The translations under genes and the position numbers were made by a program. A stretch of DNA of 64,000 nt, taken from NCBI RefSeq assembly GCF_004803695.1, contig NZ_CP039393.1, forward strand, positions 3,242,870 to 3,306,869, read 5' to 3'. The DNA is from Muribaculum gordoncarteri. GTDB lineage: Bacteria > Bacteroidota > Bacteroidia > Bacteroidales > Muribaculaceae. Position 1 is the stretch's first letter. The number at the start of each line of letters is the position of its first letter. Below are positions 34,999-42,667 of the stretch, in pieces. The notes beneath the pieces were generated by a model. It saw only the letters and a program-made list of their open reading frames with translations, searched no databases and was not told where the DNA came from.

Positions 34999-36843
34999 AT
35001 GACGATTGATTTAGACTACATAGAGCATTTGGCTGAAAACCATGAAGGTGTTGATGTCGAATTTAAGGAAACCACCGGACAGCTTAACCGTGGCATGGAG
35101 ACATTATGCGGTATGTTCAACGGCTCCGGAGGTGTCGTTGTGTTCGGGGTATCGAACAAAGGCAAAATCATCGGACAGGAAATCGGCGACAAGACCACCC
35201 GTGAAATCGGGGAGGCAATCAATAAATTCGATCCGGCGGTTGACATTCAACCGATATATGTGCCGGTTGACAATTCCGACAAGTATGCCATAGTATTCCG
35301 GACAGATGGATTGGAGAGTGATAAGCCTTATATGTGGGATGGCAAACCATATCGCAGACATGACAGCGTTACAAGTGTCATGCCCCGCGAGAAATTCATC
35401 CGGCTTCATGAGCTTCAGCGCGGATTGAAATACAAATGGGAGAATGAAGTGAATCAGAATCTGACCATTGATGATCTTGATGAACAGCTCATACACAATG
35501 TAATCCAGAGCGCTGTAAGGCGAGGCCGACTATCAAACGATGCCCTTAATGATACTGTGCCCATCGCTTTGTCACGACTAAATCTGACTAAAGACGGAGC
35601 TGTATGCAATTCAGCGGCTGTATTGTTCGGGAAAGTTTTTTCCGATTATCCACAATGCAGGTTACGCCTTGCGCGGTTCAAAGGGGCCAGCAAGCAATAT
35701 TTCATCGACAACCAACAACATGAAGGTAATATCTTTGAGTTGGTGGATGCGGCTATGGCTTTCTTCTTCAAGCATCTCAACCTTTCGGGTACGACGCATA
35801 ATCGACTTTACAGAGAGGATAATCTTGAGATTCCGTATGATGCTTTGCGTGAAGCAGTTGTCAATGCATACTGTCATATGCGATGGGGATATGAGATCGC
35901 TACTGTGGGTATTGCGATTTACGATGACTGTATAGTAATTGAGAATGCTGGTCGCTTCCCAGTCAGAATCTCGCCAAACACTCTGATGCGTAAGGAGGAA
36001 GAAGATCGTAAAAATACCTCAATGCCTCCGAATCCGGTAATTGCCAATGTCATGTATCTTGCCGGCCTCATCGAACATTGGGGGCGTGGATTGTCAATGA
36101 TGGCAAGACAATGTGAAGGTGCTGGATTGCCTGCTCCGGAATTCTATTGTGACGGTACTATCGTCAAAATTACTTTTATGCGTCCCAAGAACACAGTGGA
36201 CGTAAGTAGTAGCGCAAATAGTAGTGCAAGTAATAGTGCAAGTGATAGTACAAGTAATAGTACAAGTAATAGTACAAGTGATGGTACAAGTAGAGGTTCA
36301 GCTGCTGCAAGCTTGACCAAAGAGGGTAGGACAATCAAAATGTCTATATTGAAACTAATTGGGATAATAGGAGAAGATTGGTTATCCCTACATGATATAC
36401 TTGGAATCATGAGGCTTACGTCAAGGTTTTCATTTACAAAAACTTATCTAAAACCTGCGATATCGGCAGGTTTAGTTGCACTTGAAAATCCGGATAGCAC
36501 GAATGCTCCAAACCAGAGATACGGATTGACTTTGAAAGGCAAAGCATTGTATTATGAACGTCTCTATAACGAAAATGATGTTCAAAATGACCTGCAAAGA
36601 ATAAAAGTTGACCCGCAAACCGATTTAGAGGGTCAAAATGACCTTCAAATAGTGGAAGATGGCCCTCAAAAACATGCTGTCATCCGAGCAATCAAAGAAA
36701 ACAATGGAATCAGTCGCGCTGAGTTGGCTCGAATTGCCGGATGCTCAGAGAGTACAATCAAACGACGGATGAAAGAGTGGAATATTGCATGGCTTGGTCA
36801 TCCTAAAACCGGCCATTGGGTATTTGTCAAGGATATTCAATAA
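34999..36843 (+). CDS. AlbA_2/Schlafen-type ATP-binding regulator
   Basis: A 614-residue protein. The N-terminal AlbA_2 putative DNA-binding domain (VDVEFKETTGQLNRGMETL; NGSGGVVVFGVSNKGKIIG) covers about residues 10-130. A GHKL/HATPase_c_4-like region follows around residues 275-385 (IPYDALREAVVNAYCHMRWG; VIENAGRFPV; LAGLIEHWGRGLSMM). Then come a low-complexity Ser/Thr/Asn linker (residues about 402-432) and two winged-helix segments, the last being ISRAELARIAGCSESTIKRR. Such proteins are common accessory regulators on Bacteroides mobile elements. Targets are unknown. Confidence 0.75.
   Translation: MTIDLDYIEHLAENHEGVDVEFKETTGQLNRGMETLCGMFNGSGGVVVFGVSNKGKIIGQEIGDKTTREIGEAINKFDPAVDIQPIYVPVDNSDKYAIVFRTDGLESDKPYMWDGKPYRRHDSVTSVMPREKFIRLHELQRGLKYKWENEVNQNLTIDDLDEQLIHNVIQSAVRRGRLSNDALNDTVPIALSRLNLTKDGAVCNSAAVLFGKVFSDYPQCRLRLARFKGASKQYFIDNQQHEGNIFELVDAAMAFFFKHLNLSGTTHNRLYREDNLEIPYDALREAVVNAYCHMRWGYEIATVGIAIYDDCIVIENAGRFPVRISPNTLMRKEEEDRKNTSMPPNPVIANVMYLAGLIEHWGRGLSMMARQCEGAGLPAPEFYCDGTIVKITFMRPKNTVDVSSSANSSASNSASDSTSNSTSNSTSDGTSRGSAAASLTKEGRTIKMSILKLIGIIGEDWLSLHDILGIMRLTSRFSFTKTYLKPAISAGLVALENPDSTNAPNQRYGLTLKGKALYYERLYNENDVQNDLQRIKVDPQTDLEGQNDLQIVEDGPQKHAVIRAIKENNGISRAELARIAGCSESTIKRRMKEWNIAWLGHPKTGHWVFVKDIQ
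36204..36294 (+). repeat. In-frame 12-bp minisatellite
   Basis: Units of the type AGTACAAGTAAT / AGTGCAAGTGAT repeat about seven times and encode Ser-(Thr/Ala)-Ser-(Asn/Asp). As the period is a multiple of three, copy-number change alters linker length without breaking the frame. Confidence 0.8.
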
Positions 36844-36919
36844 CCGATAGAGATGGATGTTTCCCGTGAAAATATTACCAGTTGGAGGATTCCTGGCATT
36901 GTGATCATTAAATAGAGAT

Positions 36920-37333
36920 ATGGCAAAGAAGGGTAAGAATAAAGTAACTGTTCCAACCAAGTATGCAGAAGTGAAAGTCAATCATGGCATTTTTGAGGAC
37001 TATCTTCAATATGGCCCCCAATATGATACCGTCAATGATTGTCCAGTCATACCCGGCGAAACGGAGTTTGTTCCAAGACAGCGACTGGGAAAACTCTCGA
37101 AAAGCATGAGGAATGTTCTTCGGGAATATATGAGCCATGCCGTTACTGAGTATTGGGAGGCGCATAGACAGATTCCGGTTGACGGTGACCTGAAGCAACT
37201 TCGTAAACTGGCACTTGACACTCTACTGGGAGAGTTTCATATCTATGTAAAGGATGATAAGGAAACCTCTCTCTTCCTTAATGACACAGTCGCTGTCACA
37301 ATCAATAGAATCCTCAAAAAAGAGAGTCTATAA
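36920..37333 (+). CDS. Hypothetical 137-residue protein
   Basis: I do not recognise this family. The N terminus is very basic (MAKKGKNKVTVPTKYAEVKV). The middle has VIPGETEFVPRQRLGKLSKS and the rest is helical (MRNVLREYMSHAVTEYWEAH). It lies 76 bases downstream of the AlbA_2 gene on the same strand and may be co-transcribed. Confidence 0.55.
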   Translation: MAKKGKNKVTVPTKYAEVKVNHGIFEDYLQYGPQYDTVNDCPVIPGETEFVPRQRLGKLSKSMRNVLREYMSHAVTEYWEAHRQIPVDGDLKQLRKLALDTLLGEFHIYVKDDKETSLFLNDTVAVTINRILKKESL

Positions 37334-37512
37334 GTCAGAAAAAGGGAGACATCCTGTTGTGAATATCAATAACAATGTACTGATGATAGAAGTCTGGTTA
37401 GGGACTTTTATGTTTTCGTATTCATCAATGCACAGCATGACCCGATAAATATTACTCTCGGATGTATAGAATTTTTAACCCTGAAAACAGCCTGAAATCA
37501 GACTATTATAGC

Positions 37513-37684
37513 TACTTTTGCGTTGTAGATATACGAAGAACATTGAAATGTCCGGGTGTGCAAAAAGGGAACATCCATGATTTTCAAGTAATCTAAAGTG
37601 TTGACAGACAGCATAGTTGACTTCGTTTCGGGTAAATCTCTCCGGGGTCACAAAGCAGTCAGCACATCGCTGACTGCTTTTTTA
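37513..37684 (+). ncRNA. Candidate small RNA with strong terminator
   Basis: A -7-like TACTTTTG (37513-37520) is followed by about 130 bases without a credible ORF and then a strong terminator. A recognisable -33 box is missing. The stretch could equally be the 3' untranslated end of the preceding gene. No known RNA family was recognised. Confidence 0.3.
37652..37684 (+). terminator. Intrinsic terminator
   Basis: AAAGCAGTCAG (37652-37662) pairs perfectly with CTGACTGCTTT (37670-37680) around a 7-base loop and runs into seven T residues. From here to 38085 I see no gene, only short hairpins such as ACCACTTTTTTAGTGGT near 37972. Confidence 0.85.
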
Positions 37685-38085
37685 TTGCCCAAGCCCCATC
37701 CCGCCGCATTTTTTCTGAAAATTCATGTACTTGAATTTTCAGAAAAATGCCCCCAATATATTATCTTTGTATTATAATACCAATGAACTTACATTCACGG
37801 TGGCTAATAGCCGCTGACTATTATTTAAATAATTCATAATTGTAAGTTTTTTGGTTAATTAGGAGGCTGTGTCGTAATAAGATTTACGGTGCAGCTTTTC
37901 TTTTTAAGCTTTGAGGTTTCAATTATGAACTAATTGGGACTAATTGCAAAAAAAGTATGCAGAAATAATGTACCACTTTTTTAGTGGTATATTGCCATGG
38001 CAGTGGTATAACTGTTGCCATTCTATTTTATTTACACCACTTTTGGGCGCATGGAGGTGTAGGGCTGTGGAGGATGCGGAGTGGG

Positions 38086-38442
38086 TTAGGGATTTTTCTT
38101 GGGGGTGTATTTGGATTGGACGAGGGTGTAGGCGCGTTGGACGAGGGTGTAGATTTCGGGGTCGGGGATGTCGCCGTTGAGGTTGAGTTGTATCCAGTGT
38201 CTAAGGCTCTGATTGAGAGGGTTGCTCACCGATAGGTGCCGGTTGCGTATTTCCGCTATTTCTTCGGGGGTTGACTTGACTGTAACCGATGTGAAATCGT
38301 CCATATCCACGAAGCAGAACATGTGATCGAGTATATAAAATACAAGGATGGAGTCGTAGCGACGGGCAAATTTGCCGAAGGGCGTTTTCTCGGTAACGCC
38401 GTCCATTGACAGGCAATATTCACGGAATTCTTCGATGTTCAT
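38086..38442 (-). CDS. MmcQ/YjbR family protein
   Basis: A 118-residue protein of the MmcQ/YjbR family (double-wing DNA-binding fold). The diagnostic start is FREYCLSMDGVTEKTPFGK, followed by FVDMDDFTSVTVKSTPEEIA and the C-terminal HWIQLNLNGDIPD. Full length for the family. The exact role is unknown; members are assumed to bind DNA. It stands alone between two intergenic regions. Confidence 0.85.
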   Translation of the reverse strand: MNIEEFREYCLSMDGVTEKTPFGKFARRYDSILVFYILDHMFCFVDMDDFTSVTVKSTPEEIAEIRNRHLSVSNPLNQSLRHWIQLNLNGDIPDPEIYTLVQRAYTLVQSKYTPKKNP

Positions 38443-38637
38443 AGTTTCGGGTTGTTGGATAACGGCGGTCTTTATCTTGTCGGTTAATTAAATATAAATT
38501 GATTTGAGTATATAAAAGCGGCGTTTTCGTCACATTCAGCTGGCATTTGGCTGTATCAGGCTGAATTTGACGCGCTTTATAATTGCAAAATTAATAAAAT
38601 ATCGGATATTGCGGATGTGTTGCGGTGTTTTTCCGCA

Positions 38638-38669
38638 TTTGTGGGATTGTGGGATAATTTGTAACTTTG
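38638..38669 (+). promoter_or_regulatory. Promoter upstream of the lysO genes
   Basis: TTTG (38638-38641), a 20-base spacer and TAACTTTG (38662-38669) match the Bacteroidota consensus exactly. The first lysO gene starts 228 bases further on, so the transcript has a long leader. Confidence 0.7.
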
Positions 38670-38677
38670 CACCCGCT

Positions 38678-38890
38678 ATGACACAAAGGACTAAAAATAT
38701 ACGCAATATGAATAAGCACGCCGAGTCAAGGATGTGCCGCATAGTCTTTGTGCATTGGTTCAGCGGATTCATCTAAATCAAGGAATGTTTTTACAGGAGC
38801 GTTGGCTCCTTGACAATGCCTTGACAGCCTATGCCATAGACTGTCAGGGGTGATTGCTATTTGTATTATTACGCATTATAACATTCCTTT
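38678..38890 (+). promoter_or_regulatory. Structured leader of the lysO operon
   Basis: The leader contains a possible short ORF (38678-38776, ending HWFSGFI). It then has a GGAGC-GTT-GGCTCC hairpin (about 38796-38811) and an imperfect hairpin of TGACAGCCTATG with CATAGACTGTCA (about 38822-38846). AGGAATGT near 38780 can pair with ACATTCCT near 38880, enclosing the region. The layout suggests attenuation or a riboswitch; no known class was recognised. Confidence 0.4.
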
Positions 38891-38896
38891 AATATT

Positions 38897-39175
38897 ATGT
38901 TTATGGTTTTATCATTACTGATGCTCGGCATGGGCATCGGCTGTGTGCTGCGCCGCTTCCGCTGTTCGGCCGACACATCGCGTTCTGTTTCAATAACTAT
39001 TGCAGCCTTGATATTCATTTTCGGAACGGGAGTCGGTTCCAATAAGGCTATTCTCGACAATATAGGCAACATAGGAGTTCCGGCACTGGTGATCTCGATA
39101 CTTGGAATATCGGGAAGCCTTGTCGCCGCATACGGATATGACCGTTTCTTCGGCAAGAAAGGAGGTGAGAAATGA
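38897..39175 (+). CDS. LysO lysine exporter, N-terminal subunit
   Basis: A 92-residue membrane protein with three hydrophobic segments (LSLLMLGMGIGCVL; ITIAALIFIFGTGVGS; ALVISILGISGSLVAAYGYD). It matches the N-terminal third of LysO (DUF340) lysine exporters. In Bacteroidales LysO is often encoded by two adjacent genes, as here. It overlaps the second part by four bases (ATGA). Confidence 0.75.
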   Translation: MFMVLSLLMLGMGIGCVLRRFRCSADTSRSVSITIAALIFIFGTGVGSNKAILDNIGNIGVPALVISILGISGSLVAAYGYDRFFGKKGGEK

Positions 39176-39807
39176 GCGTAAAGCACATTGCCGAAATACT
39201 TTTCCTGCCGTCGCTCCTTGTCGCAGGTATAATTATTGGCTTTTCGGGTATTGTCCCCCAATGGCTTACCGACGGCGGATTGTCATCGGTTCTGCTCGGT
39301 CTGCTGGTGTTTCAGGTGGGGCTTGGGCTTGGCTCTCGCCGTGATTTTACGGAGATATTGCGCACAGTCAGCTTCAAGACTCTGCTGCTGCCGCTCTTTA
39401 CAATCACAGGCACGCTGATAGCCACCGCTGTGGCATTTTTCATCATAAAAGGCATCAGCTTAAAGGATTGCCTTGCCGTGGGGAGCGGGTTCGGATATTA
39501 CTCTCTGTCATCGATGCTCATTATGCAGTTTAAGTCGGCGTCGGGGGCTGAGGCTGCCGGAATGTTGGCTACCACGGCCTTGCTTGCCAATATCATCAGG
39601 GAACTGGCGGCGTTGGTGTTCTGCTCCTTCATCTCGAGGAGCGGTCGTGGCATATCGGCTATATCTCTTGCCGGAATAAATTCGATGGATGTGTGCCTTC
39701 CGTCCATATTGTCGGACCGTAGTCGCAATAATCTTATGCCGTTGGCTATAATCCATGGGATTATTCTTGAAATATCGGTTCCGGTGCTCATCTCGATATT
39801 CTGTTAG
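39172..39807 (+). CDS. lysO: LysO lysine exporter, C-terminal subunit
   Basis: A 211-residue polytopic protein, the main body of LysO (FQVGLGLGSRRDF; GSGFGYYSLSSMLIMQF; AALVFCSFISRSGRG; MDVCLPSILSDRSRNNLMPL). It should export lysine or toxic analogues together with the small upstream subunit, with which it is translationally coupled. Confidence 0.82.
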   Translation: MSVKHIAEILFLPSLLVAGIIIGFSGIVPQWLTDGGLSSVLLGLLVFQVGLGLGSRRDFTEILRTVSFKTLLLPLFTITGTLIATAVAFFIIKGISLKDCLAVGSGFGYYSLSSMLIMQFKSASGAEAAGMLATTALLANIIRELAALVFCSFISRSGRGISAISLAGINSMDVCLPSILSDRSRNNLMPLAIIHGIILEISVPVLISIFC

Positions 39808-39923
39808 GGCAGGGTAGGCTGTCGAGGTGAAATGAATTTTTTGCATTAAAAAATGTGCTTCGCGACATTATGGGGTGAAATCGGGCGCTTCGGCCTACTA
39901 TCTTTGCTGAAAAAGATAATACC

Positions 39924-40496
39924 ATGGAAAACGCCGAAACGCCCAAGAAGAAGAGAGTCTACAAGTTGAAGTTTGACCAACTTTGGGTCGATGCCATCAA
40001 TCAGATACCGGTGTACTATCACAGCGAGATTTACTACTGGATTGATTATTATCAGAATCATAACGATAGCGATATAATAGGCACGATGAGCGATGACTTG
40101 GTGCGCACTTTGTTTATGCTCATCTATCCTACAATCAGGCGTCGTCGCCTTGCCCGTCAGCGTCAGCGCCGTTACTGTGAGCGCAAGAAGGCCGCCCGCC
40201 TTGCTGCCGAGGCTTCCGCACAGCCTTCTGCCGCTTCTAAGCCTTCTTCTCCTGCCGTGCAGCCTGAACGTGCCGCCCAAGATGGTCATTCCTCTGCTGT
40301 GAAGCCCGATTGTCGTCGTGACGGTTGCCGATCGACACAGCCGTGTGCGCAAGGGCCGCATCAGCAGGTGGCGCGCGGCAATGACGACCCTCAGCTTGAG
40401 GAGCGTATCAGGCGTCTATTGGAGTTTTGCGATAAGATATGTCCTCCCGATTCCTGCTACTATGTAGAGGCCGATGCGTCCTTAAACAGCGGCTAA
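39924..40496 (+). CDS. Hypothetical 190-residue protein
   Basis: Not recognised with confidence. Residues 1-70 look folded (LKFDQLWVDAINQIPVYYHS; YWIDYYQNHNDSDIIG) and resemble the DUF6291-type proteins near primase-like genes. A basic RRRRLARQRQRRYCERKK stretch follows, then a disordered Ala/Pro/Ser linker and a short C-terminal helix. The basic segment suggests nucleic-acid contact. Confidence 0.6.
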   Translation: MENAETPKKKRVYKLKFDQLWVDAINQIPVYYHSEIYYWIDYYQNHNDSDIIGTMSDDLVRTLFMLIYPTIRRRRLARQRQRRYCERKKAARLAAEASAQPSAASKPSSPAVQPERAAQDGHSSAVKPDCRRDGCRSTQPCAQGPHQQVARGNDDPQLEERIRRLLEFCDKICPPDSCYYVEADASLNSG

Positions 40497-40583
40497 CCTG
40501 CGTTGTGCTTGTGTCGGCGGGTAATTGTAATGCCAAAATAATCTAAAAAGCTCATCAGGGCATTAGTTTTTTTTGCGATAGAG

Positions 40584-40614
40584 TTGCATAATTCAAAAAA
40601 AGAACGTAATTTTG
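40584..40614 (+). promoter_or_regulatory. Promoter of the tRNA-Asn pair
   Basis: TTG (40584-40586), a 20-base spacer and TAATTTTG (40607-40614) lie 43 bases upstream of the first tRNA. Confidence 0.65.
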
Positions 40615-40656
40615 CATCGCAATTTACGGAAAGCCGTAAATCTCCTACTAAATAAT

Positions 40657-40730
40657 GCTTCAATAGCTCAGTCGGTTAGAGCATCTGACTGTTAATCAGA
40701 GGGTCGTTGGTTCGAGTCCATCTTGAAGCG
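40657..40730 (+). tRNA. tRNA-Asn (GTT), copy 1
   Basis: A 74-base cloverleaf: acceptor stem GCTTCAA/TTGAAGC, D-loop AGCTCAGTCGGTTAGAGC, anticodon loop CTGTTAA with anticodon GTT, and T-loop GGTTCGAGTCC. The CCA end is not encoded. Confidence 0.97.
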
Positions 40731-40762
40731 CAAAAAGGCAGGGATTGGAAATTAATACGAAA

Positions 40763-40836
40763 GCTTCAATAGCTCAGTCGGTTAGAGCATCTGACTGTTA
40801 ATCAGAGGGTCGTTGGTTCGAGTCCATCTTGAAGCG
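40763..40836 (+). tRNA. tRNA-Asn (GTT), copy 2
   Basis: Identical in sequence to the copy 106 bases upstream and separated from it by a 32-base spacer. The shared promoter and a downstream terminator indicate one transcript. Confidence 0.97.
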
Positions 40837-40855
40837 CAATTCCGATTTCCGGTGA

Positions 40856-40888
40856 AAAAGGTCGTCCGATATTCGGGCGACCTTTTTA
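40856..40888 (+). terminator. Terminator of the tRNA-Asn operon
   Basis: GGTCGTCCG (40860-40868) pairs with CGGGCGACC (40874-40882), one wobble pair, followed by five T residues. Confidence 0.88.
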
Positions 40889-40914
40889 TTTGTATCCTAT
40901 ACCCGGTGATGTTT

Positions 40915-41050
40915 GTGCAACCCGCAAGGGGTTGTGGAGCATGGACGCGGCCTGTCCACGGGTAGGGCTGTCGCCCAACCCGCGGTTAAGTACATGTAAT
41001 GCCTGACGGCATATTCTGCCCTGCGGGGTTGTGCAGCGTGGGTTGGAGCG
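40915..41050. repeat. Intergenic repeat unit with GTGCAACCCGCAAGGG end
   Basis: GTGCAACCCGCAAGGG (40915-40930) recurs exactly at 62670-62685. Within this gap a related inverted copy (CCCTGCGGGGTTGTGCA) lies near 41021-41038, enclosing about 90 GC-rich bases. No gene is visible from 40889 to 41143. Confidence 0.5.
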
Positions 41051-41102
41051 AATTGGGCGGTTGATTTTGTGGGTGATTCAAAATAAATATTTAACTTCAT
41101 GG

Positions 41103-41142
41103 ATTAATCTTAAAATGACCATATTAATCTTAAAATGACCAT
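41103..41142 (+). repeat. Perfect 20-bp tandem duplication at a gene start
   Basis: ATTAATCTTAAAATGACCAT occurs twice in immediate succession, directly upstream of the DUF1593 gene, so there are three candidate ATG codons (41115, 41135, 41144). Only the last two are in frame with the gene. Confidence 0.85.
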
Positions 41143-41143
41143 T

Positions 41144-42568
41144 ATGAAACATGTGCTATTGAAGTGTTTTGCACCATTGGGCGTTATGGCGATGGTGTCG
41201 TGTGCCGCCGAGGCACCGAGCGAAGGCGAGTATAAGCCGCGAGTGGTGATATTGACGGACATCGCTCCCGTGGAAACCGAACCCGACGATATGGAGTCGA
41301 TGGTGAGGCTGCTTTCCCATGCCGACCTTTATGAGATTGAGGCGATAATAACCGCATCGGGGTGGAACAGCGGCGGTCGCGAGTACCCCGAGGAGTGGGG
41401 GCAATATCTTCAGACGGTGATCGGTGCCTACGAAAAGGATTTGCCCAATCTTATGAAGCGTTCCGAGCAGTCGGAGTTCAAGCCGCTTGCCGAGGAGGCT
41501 GACAAGCAGATGATCGGCTATTGGCCGAGCGCCGACTACCTGCGCAGCCGTGTGTTCAGCGGCAGCAAGTATCTCGGAGTGTCGCATATCGGAGCCGATA
41601 ACGTTTCGCCGGGCAGCGACTACATACTTTCGCTTGCGCGTGAGGATGACGAGCGCCCGCTGTGGGTTCTCGTGTGGGGCGGAGGCAACACCGTGGCTCA
41701 GTCGCTGTGGCAGGCACGCAACAGCGATGACAAGGAGCTGCTCGGCGATGTGCTCGACAAAATCAGAATATACACTATCACCGACCAGGATGTCGACTGG
41801 ATCAAGAGGGCGCAGCACGACCTAAGTTCCCATCAGTGGATGAGGGAAGAGTTTGGCGACAGCCTCTTCTTTATATGGGACGAGAGCGCATGGCTGTCGC
41901 AGAATGAGATAGGCGCAGCCCATTGGCCCGAATATGAGCAACACATACAGGGCAAGGGCAACATGGGTGCTGTTTATCCCCGTTACCGCTGGGGAGTCGA
42001 GGGCGACACTCCGTCGTTTCTCTACGTGATGCCCACGGGTCTTAACGACCCCGAGAATCCTTCGGATATAAGCTGGGGCGGATATTTCAAGAGCGGTATG
42101 ACAGCCGACAGCGTTACCAACTGCTACACCAACATCTCACCCGAGGTAAAGGCTGTGTCACGTAAATATGAGGAGCTTTTCTATCCGGCCGTGTTCAACA
42201 ACTTTGCCGCCCGAATGGCCTGGGCTCACGAAGGTAAGGGCAATCGCAATCCGGTGTCCGTGGTCAACGGCAAGAAGGGGCTTGCGCCAATCGTGATCAA
42301 TGCACGCGGCGGTGAGTCGATAACGCTCGATGCGTCGCAGTCGACCGATCCCGACGGCGACAAGATAAATGTCAATTGGAGCCTGTTGCCCGAAGCCGGC
42401 AACGCTGATGTGGAGGGTGTGGTGATCGCCGATCCCGACAGCCCGAAGACCGAGCTTACATTGCCCGCGCTCGACAAGGGCAGCCTGGTGAATGTGCTGT
42501 GCACGGTAACCGACAACGGCACTCCCGTGCTGACATCCTATCGACGGGTAATCATCGACATCGAGTAG
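41144..42568 (+). CDS. DUF1593 lipoprotein, nucleoside-hydrolase-like
   Basis: A 474-residue exported protein. The chosen ATG gives a lipoprotein signal (LLKCFAPLGVMAMVSC); ATG 41135 would add three residues. The domain order is that of DUF1593: a nucleoside-hydrolase-like N-terminal domain (RVVILTDIAPVETEPDDMES, with an aspartate cluster) followed by a C-terminal Ig-like domain (LDASQSTDPDGDKINVNWSL). Related proteins are linked to carbohydrate utilisation, but the substrate is unknown. It is probably anchored at the cell surface or in the periplasm. Confidence 0.82.
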   Translation: MKHVLLKCFAPLGVMAMVSCAAEAPSEGEYKPRVVILTDIAPVETEPDDMESMVRLLSHADLYEIEAIITASGWNSGGREYPEEWGQYLQTVIGAYEKDLPNLMKRSEQSEFKPLAEEADKQMIGYWPSADYLRSRVFSGSKYLGVSHIGADNVSPGSDYILSLAREDDERPLWVLVWGGGNTVAQSLWQARNSDDKELLGDVLDKIRIYTITDQDVDWIKRAQHDLSSHQWMREEFGDSLFFIWDESAWLSQNEIGAAHWPEYEQHIQGKGNMGAVYPRYRWGVEGDTPSFLYVMPTGLNDPENPSDISWGGYFKSGMTADSVTNCYTNISPEVKAVSRKYEELFYPAVFNNFAARMAWAHEGKGNRNPVSVVNGKKGLAPIVINARGGESITLDASQSTDPDGDKINVNWSLLPEAGNADVEGVVIADPDSPKTELTLPALDKGSLVNVLCTVTDNGTPVLTSYRRVIIDIE

Positions 42569-42604
42569 CGACCGGCCCCCAATCAGCCGGGTTGTAATGG
42601 AAAC

Positions 42605-42634
42605 GGGGAGGTGCACCTGAAGGTGCATCTCCCC
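42605..42634. terminator. Strong hairpin between convergent genes
   Basis: GGGGAGGTGCACC pairs with GGTGCATCTCCCC (one wobble) around a four-base loop. It lies between the DUF1593 gene and the convergent inositol-phosphate synthase gene. The plus strand continues GAAGTTTATTC, a weak U-tract. Confidence 0.7.
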
Positions 42635-42667
42635 GAAGTTTATTCTTAAGCTATGTATACTGTTTTA

